Notes: generated from the letters alone by a model not told the origin. A stretch of 64,000 nt of DNA from an uncultured Clostridium sp. (GCA_946497695.1 CAMMLJ010000006.1:1-64000); one strand, 5' to 3'; positions 27,724-36,537 are shown, counted from the stretch's first letter. Made by a program: numbers and translations.

Positions 27724-28257
27724 GTGGCAAAGAATAGAAAACTTGGAAAAACAACTGCACAAAGAAAAGCAATGCTAAGAACACAAGTAACTGATTTATT
27801 AGTAAATGAAAAAATAACTACAACTTTAGCTAGAGCTAAAGAAACTCAAGCTATTGCTAATAGTCTAATTGCTTTAGCTATTAAAGAAAAAGATAATTTC
27901 GAAATGGAAGACAAAAAAATAGTAAGAGCAAAAAGAGATACTAATGGAAACAAAGTTACAGAATTAGTAAAAAGCAAAAATGGTAAAGAATATCTAAAAG
28001 TTGTTAAAGAAGAAGTAACAGAAAAAAGACAAAAAGATATGCCTTCAAGATTAAATGCTAGAAGAAAAATAATGAATACTGTTTGCAAAGTTAAAGATGC
28101 AGATGGAAGAAACATAGATATTCCAGCAAAATTATTTGGAGAATTAGCAGAAAGATATGCTACAGCTGGAAAAGTTGGAGGATATACAAGAATAATTAAA
28201 GTAGGACCTCGTAAAGGTGACGCTGCAGAAATGGCAATATTAGAATTATTAAAATAA
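27724..28257 (+). CDS. rplQ: 50S ribosomal protein L17, long form
   Basis: L17 surrounds the tunnel exit. The start is GTG 27724 (MAKNRKLGKTTAQRKAMLRT) after AAAGGTG; another GTG at 27715 is part of that site. At 177 residues it is longer than the common 113-130. An insert of about 50 residues, rich in Lys, Asp and Glu (near residues 60-110), splits the conserved core before DMPSRLNARRKIMNTV. The final GYTRIIKVGPRKGDAAEMAI is normal. It is the last gene of the operon. Confidence 0.95.
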   Translation: MAKNRKLGKTTAQRKAMLRTQVTDLLVNEKITTTLARAKETQAIANSLIALAIKEKDNFEMEDKKIVRAKRDTNGNKVTELVKSKNGKEYLKVVKEEVTEKRQKDMPSRLNARRKIMNTVCKVKDADGRNIDIPAKLFGELAERYATAGKVGGYTRIIKVGPRKGDAAEMAILELLK

Positions 28258-28268
28258 TTAATATATTT

Positions 28269-28324
28269 AAACTACACCTAAAATATTAAATATAATTTAG
28301 TATTTTAGGTGTAGTTTTTTTTAT
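28269..28324 (+). terminator. Strong terminator of the S10-spc-alpha operon
   Basis: A perfect 17-bp stem (28269-28285 with 28301-28317) is followed by a run of T to about 28322. Expected downstream clostridial genes (the ECF transporter, truA, rplM, rpsI) are not present here. Confidence 0.93.
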
Positions 28325-28355
28325 AATGTAAATAATTCATATATAGGAGAGATAT

Positions 28356-29177
28356 ATGAATTTAATTTGGGAAATTATAAAATTAATAATAGAATTATTA
28401 GTAATAATCTTTGTGTCTAAAAATTTATTAGTTCCAACACTTAGAAAAATTGGAGAACTTCTAGAATTAAAGCCACAGACTATAGGAAATATTGCTGGAA
28501 TTGCGACAAGTATTCCTGAATTTTTAACAGTAACATTTTCGTCAATTAGTGGTATGGCAGAGGCAGGAATTTTTAATATACTAAGTTCTAATATTATTAA
28601 CAGTATTCAATATATATTGGCTATTGTTATAAATAAAAATCTAAGAGTTTTAAAAAATAAAGCATTAAAAATAAATTTGATATTAGTTTTACTAACAATA
28701 ATCATCCCAATAATTATCTGGAAAATCGATATAGGAGATAGTGTAGTAATAGCTGTAATATATATTATATTATTTTATATTTTTAATAAAATAAATAAGC
28801 ATTATAATGGAAAATTAAATATCGAAACTAAAGAAACAATTTCAAATATAAAAACAAATAAAAAAAAGATACCTATTTATTTTGTATATATTTTGCTAAT
28901 AGGAATTATATTATATTTAGTAGGAAATTTGTTAAGTGACACTCTAGAAAATTTACGCTTTATTTTTAATGTTTCAGAAATTATTATAGGTATAGCTCTA
29001 GGTATTGCAACAAGTATACCAGAATTTGTTACATTTATAGAAAGCCAAAAATTTCATAAAAATAGTAATAAAGAATTAGGAGTAATAGAAGCAAGCAATA
29101 ATCTTTTTGTATCTAATACATTAAATCTATTTATAATTCAATCAATTTCAATCATAATTATAAATTTTTTGGAATAA
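28356..29177 (+). CDS. Sodium/calcium exchanger (CaCA) family membrane protein
   Basis: This 273-residue integral membrane protein has two internal repeats characteristic of cation/Ca2+ exchangers: GIATSIPEFLTVTF near residue 48 and GIATSIPEFVTFIE near residue 216. Each holds the acidic ion-binding Glu of the alpha repeats, followed by SSNIINS or VSNTLN. About nine hydrophobic segments are present. It probably exchanges Ca2+ for Na+ or H+, but the ion is inference. It is shorter than typical YrbG-type exchangers (about 320). It has AGGAGAG upstream and stands just after the ribosomal terminator. Confidence 0.8.
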   Translation: MNLIWEIIKLIIELLVIIFVSKNLLVPTLRKIGELLELKPQTIGNIAGIATSIPEFLTVTFSSISGMAEAGIFNILSSNIINSIQYILAIVINKNLRVLKNKALKINLILVLLTIIIPIIIWKIDIGDSVVIAVIYIILFYIFNKINKHYNGKLNIETKETISNIKTNKKKIPIYFVYILLIGIILYLVGNLLSDTLENLRFIFNVSEIIIGIALGIATSIPEFVTFIESQKFHKNSNKELGVIEASNNLFVSNTLNLFIIQSISIIIINFLE

Positions 29178-29225
29178 TTTGAGAAAATTTGAATATACTT
29201 ACTATAGGATGATTGAGGTGATAAA

Positions 29226-29513
29226 ATGATTTATGAAACATATATAAAAGAAAGTAAAATTATAGATAAGACAGATGAAGAGAAAAGCTTAGATTTAGTT
29301 AAATCATTAATAAAGACAAAGATGGATTTAGAATTAGCAACTAAAAATTTTGAATTTGCTGATGGTGAGCTTGTAGATTATTATGCATATCAGATAAAAG
29401 CTAATCAAGCAAAAATAAATTATTTATTAAAAAAGATAAAAAGGAGAGGGTTAATAATAGATAATATTCAAGAAAGAGATATTAGAAATTTAACTAAACA
29501 AGAAGCAATGTAA
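29226..29513 (+). CDS. yaaL: DUF2508 family protein (YaaL-like)
   Basis: This 95-residue soluble protein carries the DUF2508 core NFEFADGELVDYYAYQIKAN followed by QAKINYLLKKIKRRG. In Bacillus yaaL lies between recR and bofA. Here recR is absent, but bofA follows at once, which supports the call. The function is unknown. Confidence 0.85.
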   Translation: MIYETYIKESKIIDKTDEEKSLDLVKSLIKTKMDLELATKNFEFADGELVDYYAYQIKANQAKINYLLKKIKRRGLIIDNIQERDIRNLTKQEAM

Positions 29514-29561
29514 TGTATATTTGTCCATATACTGTCATAAATATTAGTAGGAGTGATGAAT

Positions 29562-29825
29562 ATGGACTATAATAATATGTTAGTTTTTGCAGCATCAATA
29601 TGTTTTATATTTTTATTTGGAAGAATATTTGTAAAACCACTTAAATTTGTATGCAAATTAGCACTAAATTCAGTTCTAGGAGGTTTATTAATATTAGTAA
29701 TAAACTATATAGGTCAAGGTTTTAATTTTCATATAGGACTAAATATTTTTACTTCTATATTAGTTGGGTTATTAGGATTGCCAGGTGCTGTGCTATTAAT
29801 AATATTGCAATTATTTATAATATAA
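29562..29825 (+). CDS. bofA: Pro-sigma-K processing inhibitor BofA family protein
   Basis: BofA holds the SpoIVFB protease inactive in the forespore-surrounding membrane during sporulation. The 87-residue product has two to three hydrophobic segments and the conserved VKPLKFVCKLALNSVLGGLL and the end VGLLGLPGAVLLIILQLFI. I prefer ATG 29562, 8 nt after GGAG (29550-29553); GTG 29553 and ATG 29556 overlap or crowd that site. The pairing with yaaL is a conserved synteny. Confidence 0.88.
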   Translation: MDYNNMLVFAASICFIFLFGRIFVKPLKFVCKLALNSVLGGLLILVINYIGQGFNFHIGLNIFTSILVGLLGLPGAVLLIILQLFII

Positions 29826-29830
29826 AATAA

Positions 29831-30385
29831 AAAATTACTTTTGAATGTAAAATACCATTATTAGATGTGTATTATGAAATGCAAAAAATGTGTGAAAAAG
29901 GGAAGGTTAAATATTTATCTACTAGTAATACAACATTGGAGCAATTAGAAGAATTAAATAAAAACTTTGGAATATATAGTTTCGAGGGAGTATATAATCT
30001 GGATTGTAAAATATATGAAAATATTGGTTTGGTAGATTATTGTAAAAAGAACAAGATAAAATTAATATGCTACTAAGCATTAAGAAGAAATAAAATAGCA
30101 GAAGCAAATTATAAATTTTTGGTAGAAATGGCTCAAAAATATAATAAAACCCAAAACCAAATTTTAATTAATTGGATGTTAAAAGAAAAAGGATTGTTTA
30201 CATTAATTAAAACAACACAAAAAGAATATATAGATAGTAATTTAGAAGCATTGGACTTTAAATTACAACAAGAAGATGTACAAAAATTAAATGAATTTCA
30301 AAATGAAAAATTTAATAATATAAAAATATATTGGGAAGCTAATAAAGGTGGAGTAACCATAGATAAATTAGCAAGTCAATTTTAA
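29831..30385 (+). pseudogene. Aldo/keto reductase remnant (N-terminus lost, one in-frame stop)
   Basis: One continuous frame encodes the second half of an aldo/keto reductase: MQKMCEKGKVKYLSTSNTT (the GKxxxxGxSN region), then ENIGLVDYCKKNKIKLICY. A TAA at 30074-30076 interrupts it. It resumes with ALRRNKIAEANYKFLVEMAQ and KTTQKEYIDSNLEALDFKLQ. The stop stands where a Gln or similar codon is expected. The catalytic Tyr/Lys half is missing altogether, because bofA ends 6 nt upstream. There is no proper start. It is a decayed gene. Confidence 0.88.
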
Positions 30386-30395
30386 GATATAAACA

Positions 30396-30422
30396 AAAAA
30401 GCGACTTTAAAAGTCGCTTTTT
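30396..30422. terminator. Bidirectional terminator between pseudogene and glmS
   Basis: A 12-bp stem (30396-30407 with 30411-30422, loop TAA) contains GCGACTT/AAGTCGC with A-run and T-run flanks. It probably ends glmS transcription on the minus strand. Confidence 0.85.
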
Positions 30423-30430
30423 ATGATATA

Positions 30431-30456
30431 GGGAAAAAAGGAACGTCCCAAAATCA
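30431..30456 (-). repeat. REP-like repeat, copy 2 (abuts the glmS stop)
   Basis: This is a degenerate copy with the core GGAACGTCCC intact and the flanks partly lost. It lies directly against the glmS stop codon (30459-30457). Confidence 0.7.
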
Positions 30457-32280
30457 CTATTCAACTGTTACAGATTTTGCTAAATTTCTTGGCTTATCAA
30501 CATCTAATCCTTTTTCTTTTGAAATGTAATATGCAAGTAATTGTAAAGGTATTATTGATAAAACTGGTGATAAACAAGGTTCTGTATCAGGAATGTTTAT
30601 TACTTTAAAGAATTGTGATTCGTTTATCTTTTGATTTGTAATTACTAAAGTTTTAGCACCTCTAGTAATAACTTCTTGTATATTGCTAATTGTTTTTTCA
30701 ACTAAATTAGGATTTGTAATAATTCCTATTATTGTAACATCATTTTCTATTAAAGCTATAGGTCCATGTTTTAATTCACCTGCTGCATAACTCTCTGAAT
30801 GTATATATGATATTTCTTTTAATTTTAAAGCCCCTTCTACTGCGACACAATAATCTAAACCTCTACCTAGAAAGAACATATCTGTTTCCTTATATACAAT
30901 ATTAGCAAAGTTTTTTACTTCTGCAACATTTCTTAATGTTATTTCTGCTTTTTTTGGTAGTTTTAAAAGCTCTTTTTTCATTGAGTCGATTGTTGAACTA
31001 GGAACTCTATCTAAAATTTCTGCAAAATATAATGCTAAAATATTTAATAAAACAACTTGTGAAGTATATGCTTTTGTAGAAGCAACAGCAATTTCTGGAC
31101 CTGCATGTGTATAAATGCAGTAATCTGCTTCACGAGTTATAGAGCTGCCAATAACATTAGCTACTGCTATAGTTGTAGCACCTTCGCTTTTTGCAAGTTT
31201 TAAGGCTGCAATTGTATCTGCAGTTTCACCAGATTGACTAATATAAATACATAAAGTATGTTCATCTATTAAAGGATTTCTGTATCTAAATTCTGAAGCT
31301 ATATCAACTTCTGTTGGAATTTTACAGAAATTTTCGAAAGTTGCTTTTGTAGCAAGCCCAGCATTCATTGCTGTACCACATGCAACAATATATATTCTAT
31401 TAATCGTTTCTAAAAATTCTTTTTTAATTTCGAAATCATTAAAAGAAATTTTATTTTCAGATAATTTAGAACCAATTGTTTCTCTTATCGCATTTGGTTG
31501 TTCATAAATTTCTTTTAACATGAAATCATCATAACCGTCTTTTTCTGCTGATGCAGTATTCCATTCAATACTTTTTATTGGCTTATCAATTCTATTTAAA
31601 TTATTGTCATAAAAATCTATATTATCTCTTGATAGTACTGCAAATTCTCTATCATTTAAGAAATAGAAGTCTTTAGTAAATGATAAAATAGCAGGAATAT
31701 CAGAAGAAATATAATTTTCATTTAGTCCTCTACCAATAACTAAAGGGCTATCTTGTCTTACGACAATCATATTGTCTGGATAATATTTGCATAAAATTTC
31801 TAAAGCAAAACTACCTTTTAAATTGTCACAAGCTAGTTTAACAGCTTTTAAGAAATCATTTTCTTTTTTATAATAAAAATTAATTAAATTTGGAATAACT
31901 TCTGTATCTGTATCAGAAAGGAATGTATATTCATTGTCTTCCAAAAATTTTCTTAGTTCATGATAATTTTCTATTATACCATTATGTACTACTGCAAATA
32001 GTTTATCATTATCATAATGTGGATGAGAATTAACAGCAGAAGGTTTTCCATGTGTTGCCCATCTAGTATGACCAATACCGATTGTTCCTTCTAATTCATT
32101 TATTCCATCCATTGCATCTAAGTTTGCGATTCTTCCTTTTTCTTTTATAACTTTTATGCCATCTTTTTCGATTGTGGCAATGCCAGCAGAGTCATAACCT
32201 CTGTATTCTAATCTAAGTAAACCGTTAATTAATATAGGTTTAGCTTTTTTGGTTCCTATATAACCAATTATTCCACACAT
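30457..32280 (-). CDS. glmS: Glutamine-fructose-6-phosphate aminotransferase (isomerizing)
   Basis: GlmS makes glucosamine-6-phosphate for cell wall precursors. The 607-residue product has the N-terminal nucleophile Cys2 (MCGIIGYIGT), the glutaminase motifs LEYRGYDSAG and GHTRWATHGKPS, two SIS sugar isomerase domains (YISQSGETADT, AGELKHGPIALIE) and the C-terminal DKPRNLAKSVTVE. AGGAGGA precedes the ATG. A glmS ribozyme lies in its leader, so the product represses expression by triggering mRNA cleavage. Confidence 0.98.
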   Translation of the reverse strand: MCGIIGYIGTKKAKPILINGLLRLEYRGYDSAGIATIEKDGIKVIKEKGRIANLDAMDGINELEGTIGIGHTRWATHGKPSAVNSHPHYDNDKLFAVVHNGIIENYHELRKFLEDNEYTFLSDTDTEVIPNLINFYYKKENDFLKAVKLACDNLKGSFALEILCKYYPDNMIVVRQDSPLVIGRGLNENYISSDIPAILSFTKDFYFLNDREFAVLSRDNIDFYDNNLNRIDKPIKSIEWNTASAEKDGYDDFMLKEIYEQPNAIRETIGSKLSENKISFNDFEIKKEFLETINRIYIVACGTAMNAGLATKATFENFCKIPTEVDIASEFRYRNPLIDEHTLCIYISQSGETADTIAALKLAKSEGATTIAVANVIGSSITREADYCIYTHAGPEIAVASTKAYTSQVVLLNILALYFAEILDRVPSSTIDSMKKELLKLPKKAEITLRNVAEVKNFANIVYKETDMFFLGRGLDYCVAVEGALKLKEISYIHSESYAAGELKHGPIALIENDVTIIGIITNPNLVEKTISNIQEVITRGAKTLVITNQKINESQFFKVINIPDTEPCLSPVLSIIPLQLLAYYISKEKGLDVDKPRNLAKSVTVE

Positions 32281-32316
32281 ATATTGTTCCTCCTATAAAA
32301 AAATAACCAAAAAGTA

Positions 32317-32456
32317 ACAATATAGCTACACAATTAGATTTGTTCTACTATCACTAGTAGGTTTTGCTAATATTTATGGTTGTAGCAAACCACAGAGTAC
32401 CCGCCGAATATTTCGATAAACTCTGACCTCGTCAACACTATAAGTGTCCTGGCGCT
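32317..32456 (-). ncRNA. glmS ribozyme/riboswitch
   Basis: Read on the minus strand, the leader begins with AGCGCCAGGACAC at the self-cleavage site (between 32456 and 32455). It continues with the conserved core GTTGACGAGGTCAGAGTTTA, then TATCGAAATATTCGGCGGGT and the P3/P4 hairpins (GGTTTGCTAC and onwards). These match the glmS ribozyme closely. In this class glucosamine-6-phosphate acts as the cofactor for cleavage and the mRNA is then degraded. The 3' boundary is approximate. A weak promoter (TTGATA, TATAAT, spacer 15) may lie at 32541-32567 on the minus strand. Confidence 0.95.
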
Positions 32457-32619
32457 TTATATAATTGTCATTTATAATATATAAAATAAACCTCCTTTCA
32501 AATTTTATTATATTGTAAACTTTTTGGTTTACGTTATTATATTATAATAAAATAAAAAAAGTATCAAGTCCTTAGTAAAATTAATAAGTATTAATAAATA
32601 TGCTATAAAATGAAGAAAT

Positions 32620-32663
32620 GTAGCCAGATGTTTATATTTACATGTAAATAATCTTTCGGCTAT
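32620..32663. repeat. Hairpin with 16-bp perfect palindrome upstream of uvrC
   Basis: TATTTACATGTAAATA (32635-32650) is a perfect palindrome. It is flanked by AGAT/ATCT and TAGCC/GGCTA arms that extend it to a 43-nt imperfect hairpin. There is no T-run on either side. It could be an operator or a folded RNA; it lies about 35 nt before the uvrC promoter. The rest of the glmS-uvrC gap shows only AT-rich DNA. Confidence 0.5.
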
Positions 32664-32695
32664 GCCAAATGTCAACAACTTAATATATGTGAATA

Positions 32696-32724
32696 TTGAA
32701 ACAAGTTTTGAAGAATGCTATAAT
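32696..32724 (+). promoter_or_regulatory. Sigma-A promoter of uvrC
   Basis: TTGAAA (32696-32701), a 17-nt spacer and TATAAT (32719-32724) lie 31 nt before the uvrC start. Confidence 0.75.
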
Positions 32725-32755
32725 ATATTGAATAATAAATAGGAGAGGTAAAAGA

Positions 32756-34552
32756 ATGGGGGCTAAGTTTAATATAGAAGAGGAGATAAAAAAGTTACCA
32801 TCTAAACCAGGGGTATATCTTATGCACGATAAAAATAATAATATTATATACGTTGGTAAAGCTATTTCACTAAAAAGAAGAGTTACATCCTATTTTAGAA
32901 AAACAAATAAAACTGAACGTATAAAAAAGATGGTGTCTTTAGTTGATTATTTTGAATATATAGTTGTAAATAACGAAGCAGAAGCATTAATTTTAGAATG
33001 TAATTTAATAAAAAAGTATAGACCAAAATTTAATGTATTATTAAAAGATGATAAAACATATCCGTATATAAAAATAGATGTAAAATCAGATTTTCCAAAT
33101 GTAATTATAACAAGAAGATTAATAAATGATGGGTCAAAATATTTTGGTCCATATGCAAATCCAGGTGCAGCAAAAGAAATGGTTGATTTTATAAAAAGCA
33201 AATATAAAATTAGGCAATGTAGAAGTTTTAAATCAACCCAAAGACCATGTTTAAATTATCATATAAAGAAATGTTTCGCACCATGTGTAGGTTATATATC
33301 TAAAGAAGATTATAGAAAACAAATAGATGAGATAATAGATTTATTAGATGGAAAGACAAGTAAAATAATAAAAGAGCTTGGAGTACAGATGGAAGAAGCT
33401 TCTAAAAAATTAGAATTTGAAAAGGCCGCATATTTAAGAGATAAAATGGTAGCAATCGAAAGAATTTCGGAAAAACAAAGAGTATCAAATATTTCGGAAA
33501 ATAATATTGATGTTATTGGAATTGCAAAAAATGAACTAGAAGTTTGTGTAGAGATTTTTTTTGTAAGAGGAAGTAAAATGGTTGGCAGAGAATATTATTT
33601 CTTCCAAGATTTAGTTGATATGTCAGACAGCGAGATTTTATCAGGTTTTATAAAACAATATTATATGGATAATCCTAATTTACCAAATAAAATTATGATG
33701 AGAGATGAGCCAGAAGACAAAGAAACGATAGAAGAATGGCTGTCTAATATTGCAAATCATAAGGTAGAGATAAAGACTCCTCAAAAAGGTGAAAAACTTC
33801 GTTTTGTAGAAATGGCGGAAAATAATGCAGAAGTTACGTTGAAGAATAAATTTGAGGATAAAAATACTTTGCTACTAGAACTAAAAGATGTATTAAAAAT
33901 GGATAAGATACCAAGAAAAATTGAATGTTATGATATATCTAATATATCTGGCACAAACATGGTAGCTGGAATGTGTGTAATGCAAAATGGGATTATAAAG
34001 AAGAATTTATCTAGAAGATTTAAGATAAAAACAGTTTATGGTCAAGATGATCCAAGATGTATGGAAGAAGTAATAGAAAGAAGATTAAAACATTCACTAA
34101 ATGGAACTAGCACAGGTTTTGGAAATTTACCAGATGTAATATTTGTAGATGGAGGAATTACACAAATTAGAGCTGCAAGAAGAGTTATTGATAAATTAAA
34201 TGTTGATATTAAAGTTTTTGGAATGGTAAAAAATGATAAACATAGAACTAGAGCATTAATGGATGAAGATAGAAATGAAATAGAAATATCAGAAGAATTA
34301 TTAAACTTAGTTACAAAATTTCAAGATACTGTTCATGATACTGCAATTTCTTATCATAAAAAGTTGCGTGAGAAAGAAATGACAGAATCAGCTCTAGATA
34401 AGATTTCTGGAATAGGAGAGGTAAGAAGAAATTTATTATTAAAAAGATTTAAAACTGTTAGTAATATTAAAAATGCATCACCAGAAGAAATAATGACTGT
34501 AAAAGGAATAAACAGGGATTTAGCAATAAAAATAAAACAAGAATTGCAATAA
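32756..34552 (+). CDS. uvrC: Excinuclease ABC subunit C
   Basis: UvrC makes both incisions in nucleotide excision repair. The 598-residue product has the GIY-YIG nuclease (GVYLMHDKNNNIIYVGKA, near residues 18-35), a Cys cluster (CRSF, CLNY, CFAPC) for an iron-sulfur or metal site, and a UVR motif near 200-235. The RNase H-like nuclease contains YDISNISGTNMVAGMCV and FVDGGITQI. C-terminal helix-hairpin-helix repeats (KISGIGEVRRNLLLKRF) follow. AGGAGAGG precedes the ATG. It is a single-gene unit with its own promoter and terminator. Confidence 0.98.
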   Translation: MGAKFNIEEEIKKLPSKPGVYLMHDKNNNIIYVGKAISLKRRVTSYFRKTNKTERIKKMVSLVDYFEYIVVNNEAEALILECNLIKKYRPKFNVLLKDDKTYPYIKIDVKSDFPNVIITRRLINDGSKYFGPYANPGAAKEMVDFIKSKYKIRQCRSFKSTQRPCLNYHIKKCFAPCVGYISKEDYRKQIDEIIDLLDGKTSKIIKELGVQMEEASKKLEFEKAAYLRDKMVAIERISEKQRVSNISENNIDVIGIAKNELEVCVEIFFVRGSKMVGREYYFFQDLVDMSDSEILSGFIKQYYMDNPNLPNKIMMRDEPEDKETIEEWLSNIANHKVEIKTPQKGEKLRFVEMAENNAEVTLKNKFEDKNTLLLELKDVLKMDKIPRKIECYDISNISGTNMVAGMCVMQNGIIKKNLSRRFKIKTVYGQDDPRCMEEVIERRLKHSLNGTSTGFGNLPDVIFVDGGITQIRAARRVIDKLNVDIKVFGMVKNDKHRTRALMDEDRNEIEISEELLNLVTKFQDTVHDTAISYHKKLREKEMTESALDKISGIGEVRRNLLLKRFKTVSNIKNASPEEIMTVKGINRDLAIKIKQELQ

Positions 34553-34562
34553 AATAATAAAT

Positions 34563-34593
34563 AACTGCTTCGAAGGTTAACGAGGCAGTTTTT
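34563..34593 (+). terminator. Hairpin terminator after uvrC
   Basis: A 10-bp stem (AACTGCTTCG with CGAGGCAGTT, one G-U) with an 8-nt loop is followed by TTT. Confidence 0.8.
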
Positions 34594-34660
34594 GGTAGAC
34601 AAAATATGAAAAAAATGGTATAATAATTATGTTTACAACATGTTGAAAGGAGAGAGAATT

Positions 34661-35425
34661 ATGAAAAGAGAGCGGTTAGGTTATAAAGTAGGAGATTTAC
34701 TAGTAGTAAAATCACCAGAAAAAGGGATCGCAGCGAAGGTAGAACTAAATTCAGACGGAACTGGAGTAGCAAGTCTTATGAATTGGGATGATGCAATCAA
34801 GCTGGAGATGAAAGCTATCGAAGAAGAGGAAATCCCAGCTAAAAAGAAAATAATAGCAGGAATGCTACTTTTTTATTTGGCACTAACAGGACTATTTGTT
34901 TGTTTTTCAGGTTTTGTAGTTGGAATTATAGTGGGCGTATATTTTATTTTTGTAACAATTATGCAATTCTATTTTCTATTACCACAAATTCTTTATACTA
35001 TAAATAATAAAGAAGAAGTTCAGTATGCTAACATATTTCGAAAAGCTTATGCTTGTCATAGCAAGGGTATTTTGCTTAACAAAGACAATATATTATCAGT
35101 TAAGCCAGCTGATGAAGGATTCATAAACAAAATTAATACTAATAACATTGGACTAAGTCTTATAGGAATTATTTTCACACCACTTATGTTAATTACACCA
35201 TATGTTAATACAAGCATTATAATTGTAATAGATGTGGTGATGTTTTTAATTCTTGTGTGGTTCATCAAAAATGGGAAGTTTATGGAATTATCCAGAAAGA
35301 TAAATGAGGTTTTAGTAGATAGAAAACCAACAGAAGAACAGATTGATATGGTTTTATTGGGATTTCAGTTTCTAAGAATCTACGAAAATATGTCGGATTT
35401 AATGAAATGGTTCTACTTTCACTAA
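34661..35425 (+). CDS. Membrane protein of unknown function
   Basis: The 254-residue product has a soluble N-terminal part of about 60 residues (MKRERLGYKVGDLLVVKSPE, a small beta-rich segment), two hydrophobic pairs at about 65-115 and 165-205, and a charged C-terminus. I chose ATG 34661 after AAAGGAGAG (34646-34654). It sits between two terminators as a single gene. The family is not recognised. By eye its codon use is a little less AT-biased than its neighbours, which may hint at transfer. Confidence 0.7.
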   Translation: MKRERLGYKVGDLLVVKSPEKGIAAKVELNSDGTGVASLMNWDDAIKLEMKAIEEEEIPAKKKIIAGMLLFYLALTGLFVCFSGFVVGIIVGVYFIFVTIMQFYFLLPQILYTINNKEEVQYANIFRKAYACHSKGILLNKDNILSVKPADEGFINKINTNNIGLSLIGIIFTPLMLITPYVNTSIIIVIDVVMFLILVWFIKNGKFMELSRKINEVLVDRKPTEEQIDMVLLGFQFLRIYENMSDLMKWFYFH

Positions 35426-35454
35426 CTTTTCAAAAGCTCGATACAAAGGTAATG

Positions 35455-35496
35455 AAAAAACAGTCATAAACCTAGATTAGGTATGGCTGTTTTTTC
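35455..35496 (+). terminator. Hairpin terminator after the unknown membrane protein
   Basis: AAAAAACAG and CTGTTTTTT flank an interrupted stem (CATA/TATG, CCTA/TAGG, small AA bulge). The 3' side ends in six T. Confidence 0.8.
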
Positions 35497-35563
35497 AACT
35501 TTGATTAGATTATAAATTTAAAAAGAAATCAAAAATATTGCTAGTAATTAAAGTATACAAAAA

Positions 35564-35646
35564 GGGATTTCAGGAACGTCCCCAAATCCCGAGGAACGAT
35601 CCAAAATCCCAGAACGTCCCCAAATCCCAGAACGTCCCCAAATCCC
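35564..35646 (-). repeat. REP-like repeat cluster, copies 3a-3d (abuts the deoD stop)
   Basis: A full 27-nt unit (35564-35590) is followed by three shortened units: one of 20 nt (35591-35610) and two identical ones of 18 nt (AGAACGTCCCCAAATCCC, 35611-35628 and 35629-35646). The array ends 4 nt from the deoD stop codon. Tandem shortening suggests slippage or repeated insertion. Confidence 0.85.
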
Positions 35647-35650
35647 TTCC

Positions 35651-36370
35651 CTATAGTAATATTCCAGCTTCTAGAGATATCTTTATCATTTTTGTTAATC
35701 CTTGTTCACGCTCTTCTGGTGTTGCTTGTTTACTTATAAATTGTGAGTCTACAACAGTCATTAAACAAGCAGCTTTTTTATTTAGGATTTTTGCATTATA
35801 AAATAATGCGAATGCTTCCATTTCTGCTGCTATAGGATTTATATTTTTGGGAATTCTATTAAAGAATTTTTTAGGGTTTGTCATATAAAAATCTACAGCG
35901 TCTGTACAAACAGTATTTCCTTCTGTTACTTTTATATCAGAAATGTCAGCGACTTGTTTTATTATAGAATTAAGATTTTTATCTGCTGAACAAATATGGC
36001 AATCGTCATTATTAAAAGTAAGTGCATAATTTCCTTCTGTATAGACGTCATCTGCAAGAACAACATCAAATAGGTCTAATTCTTTAATATATCCTCCACA
36101 AGATCCAATTCTTATAATATTTTCTACATCATAAAATTTATATAATTCATATGAATAAATTCCAACACTTGGCATTCCCATACCATGTGCCATAACAGAA
36201 ATCTTTTTTCCTTTATATAAGCCTGTATATGCTAACATATTTCGAACAGAATTAACTAATTTTGCATCTTCTAAAAAGTTTTCTGCTATATATTTTGCAC
36301 GTAAAGGATCTCCAGGCATAATAACAGTTTTTGCAAAATCACCGATTTCAGCTTCATTATGTGGTGTCAT
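35651..36370 (-). CDS. deoD: Purine-nucleoside phosphorylase, DeoD type
   Basis: DeoD phosphorolyses (deoxy)inosine, guanosine and often adenosine. The 239-residue product has VIMPGDPLRAKYIAE, the phosphate site SVRNMLAYTG, MGMPSVGIYSYEL and RIGSCGG, and the nucleoside-binding AAEMEAFALF (usually MEAAALY). The catalytic Asp lies in TVVDSQF. AGGAGG precedes the ATG. It complements pdp. A cluster of REP-like repeats follows its stop. Confidence 0.95.
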   Translation of the reverse strand: MTPHNEAEIGDFAKTVIMPGDPLRAKYIAENFLEDAKLVNSVRNMLAYTGLYKGKKISVMAHGMGMPSVGIYSYELYKFYDVENIIRIGSCGGYIKELDLFDVVLADDVYTEGNYALTFNNDDCHICSADKNLNSIIKQVADISDIKVTEGNTVCTDAVDFYMTNPKKFFNRIPKNINPIAAEMEAFALFYNAKILNKKAACLMTVVDSQFISKQATPEEREQGLTKMIKISLEAGILL

Positions 36371-36537
36371 ATTTTAACCTCCTAAATATTTAAATTTTAT
36401 ATTAGTATATCATAATACTAAAAATTTATAATATTGTGATATATAAATGTAACATAAAAGTAATATTATGGAAATATACAAATTATTGCAAAAAATGTAT
36501 AATATTTGTAGAAAAAGCGTAAAAAGGAGAGATAAAT

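Noticed and set aside
32461-32500. Tiny leader peptide (ATG ACA ATT ATA TAA) before the glmS ribozyme, with AGGAGG upstream
   Set aside because: The ribosome site is about 19 nt from the ATG, too far for efficient use, and the frame would run into the cleavage site.
35611-35646. Two identical 18-nt tandem units, possible CRISPR
   Set aside because: There are no spacers between units and no cas genes. They are shortened members of the REP-like family.
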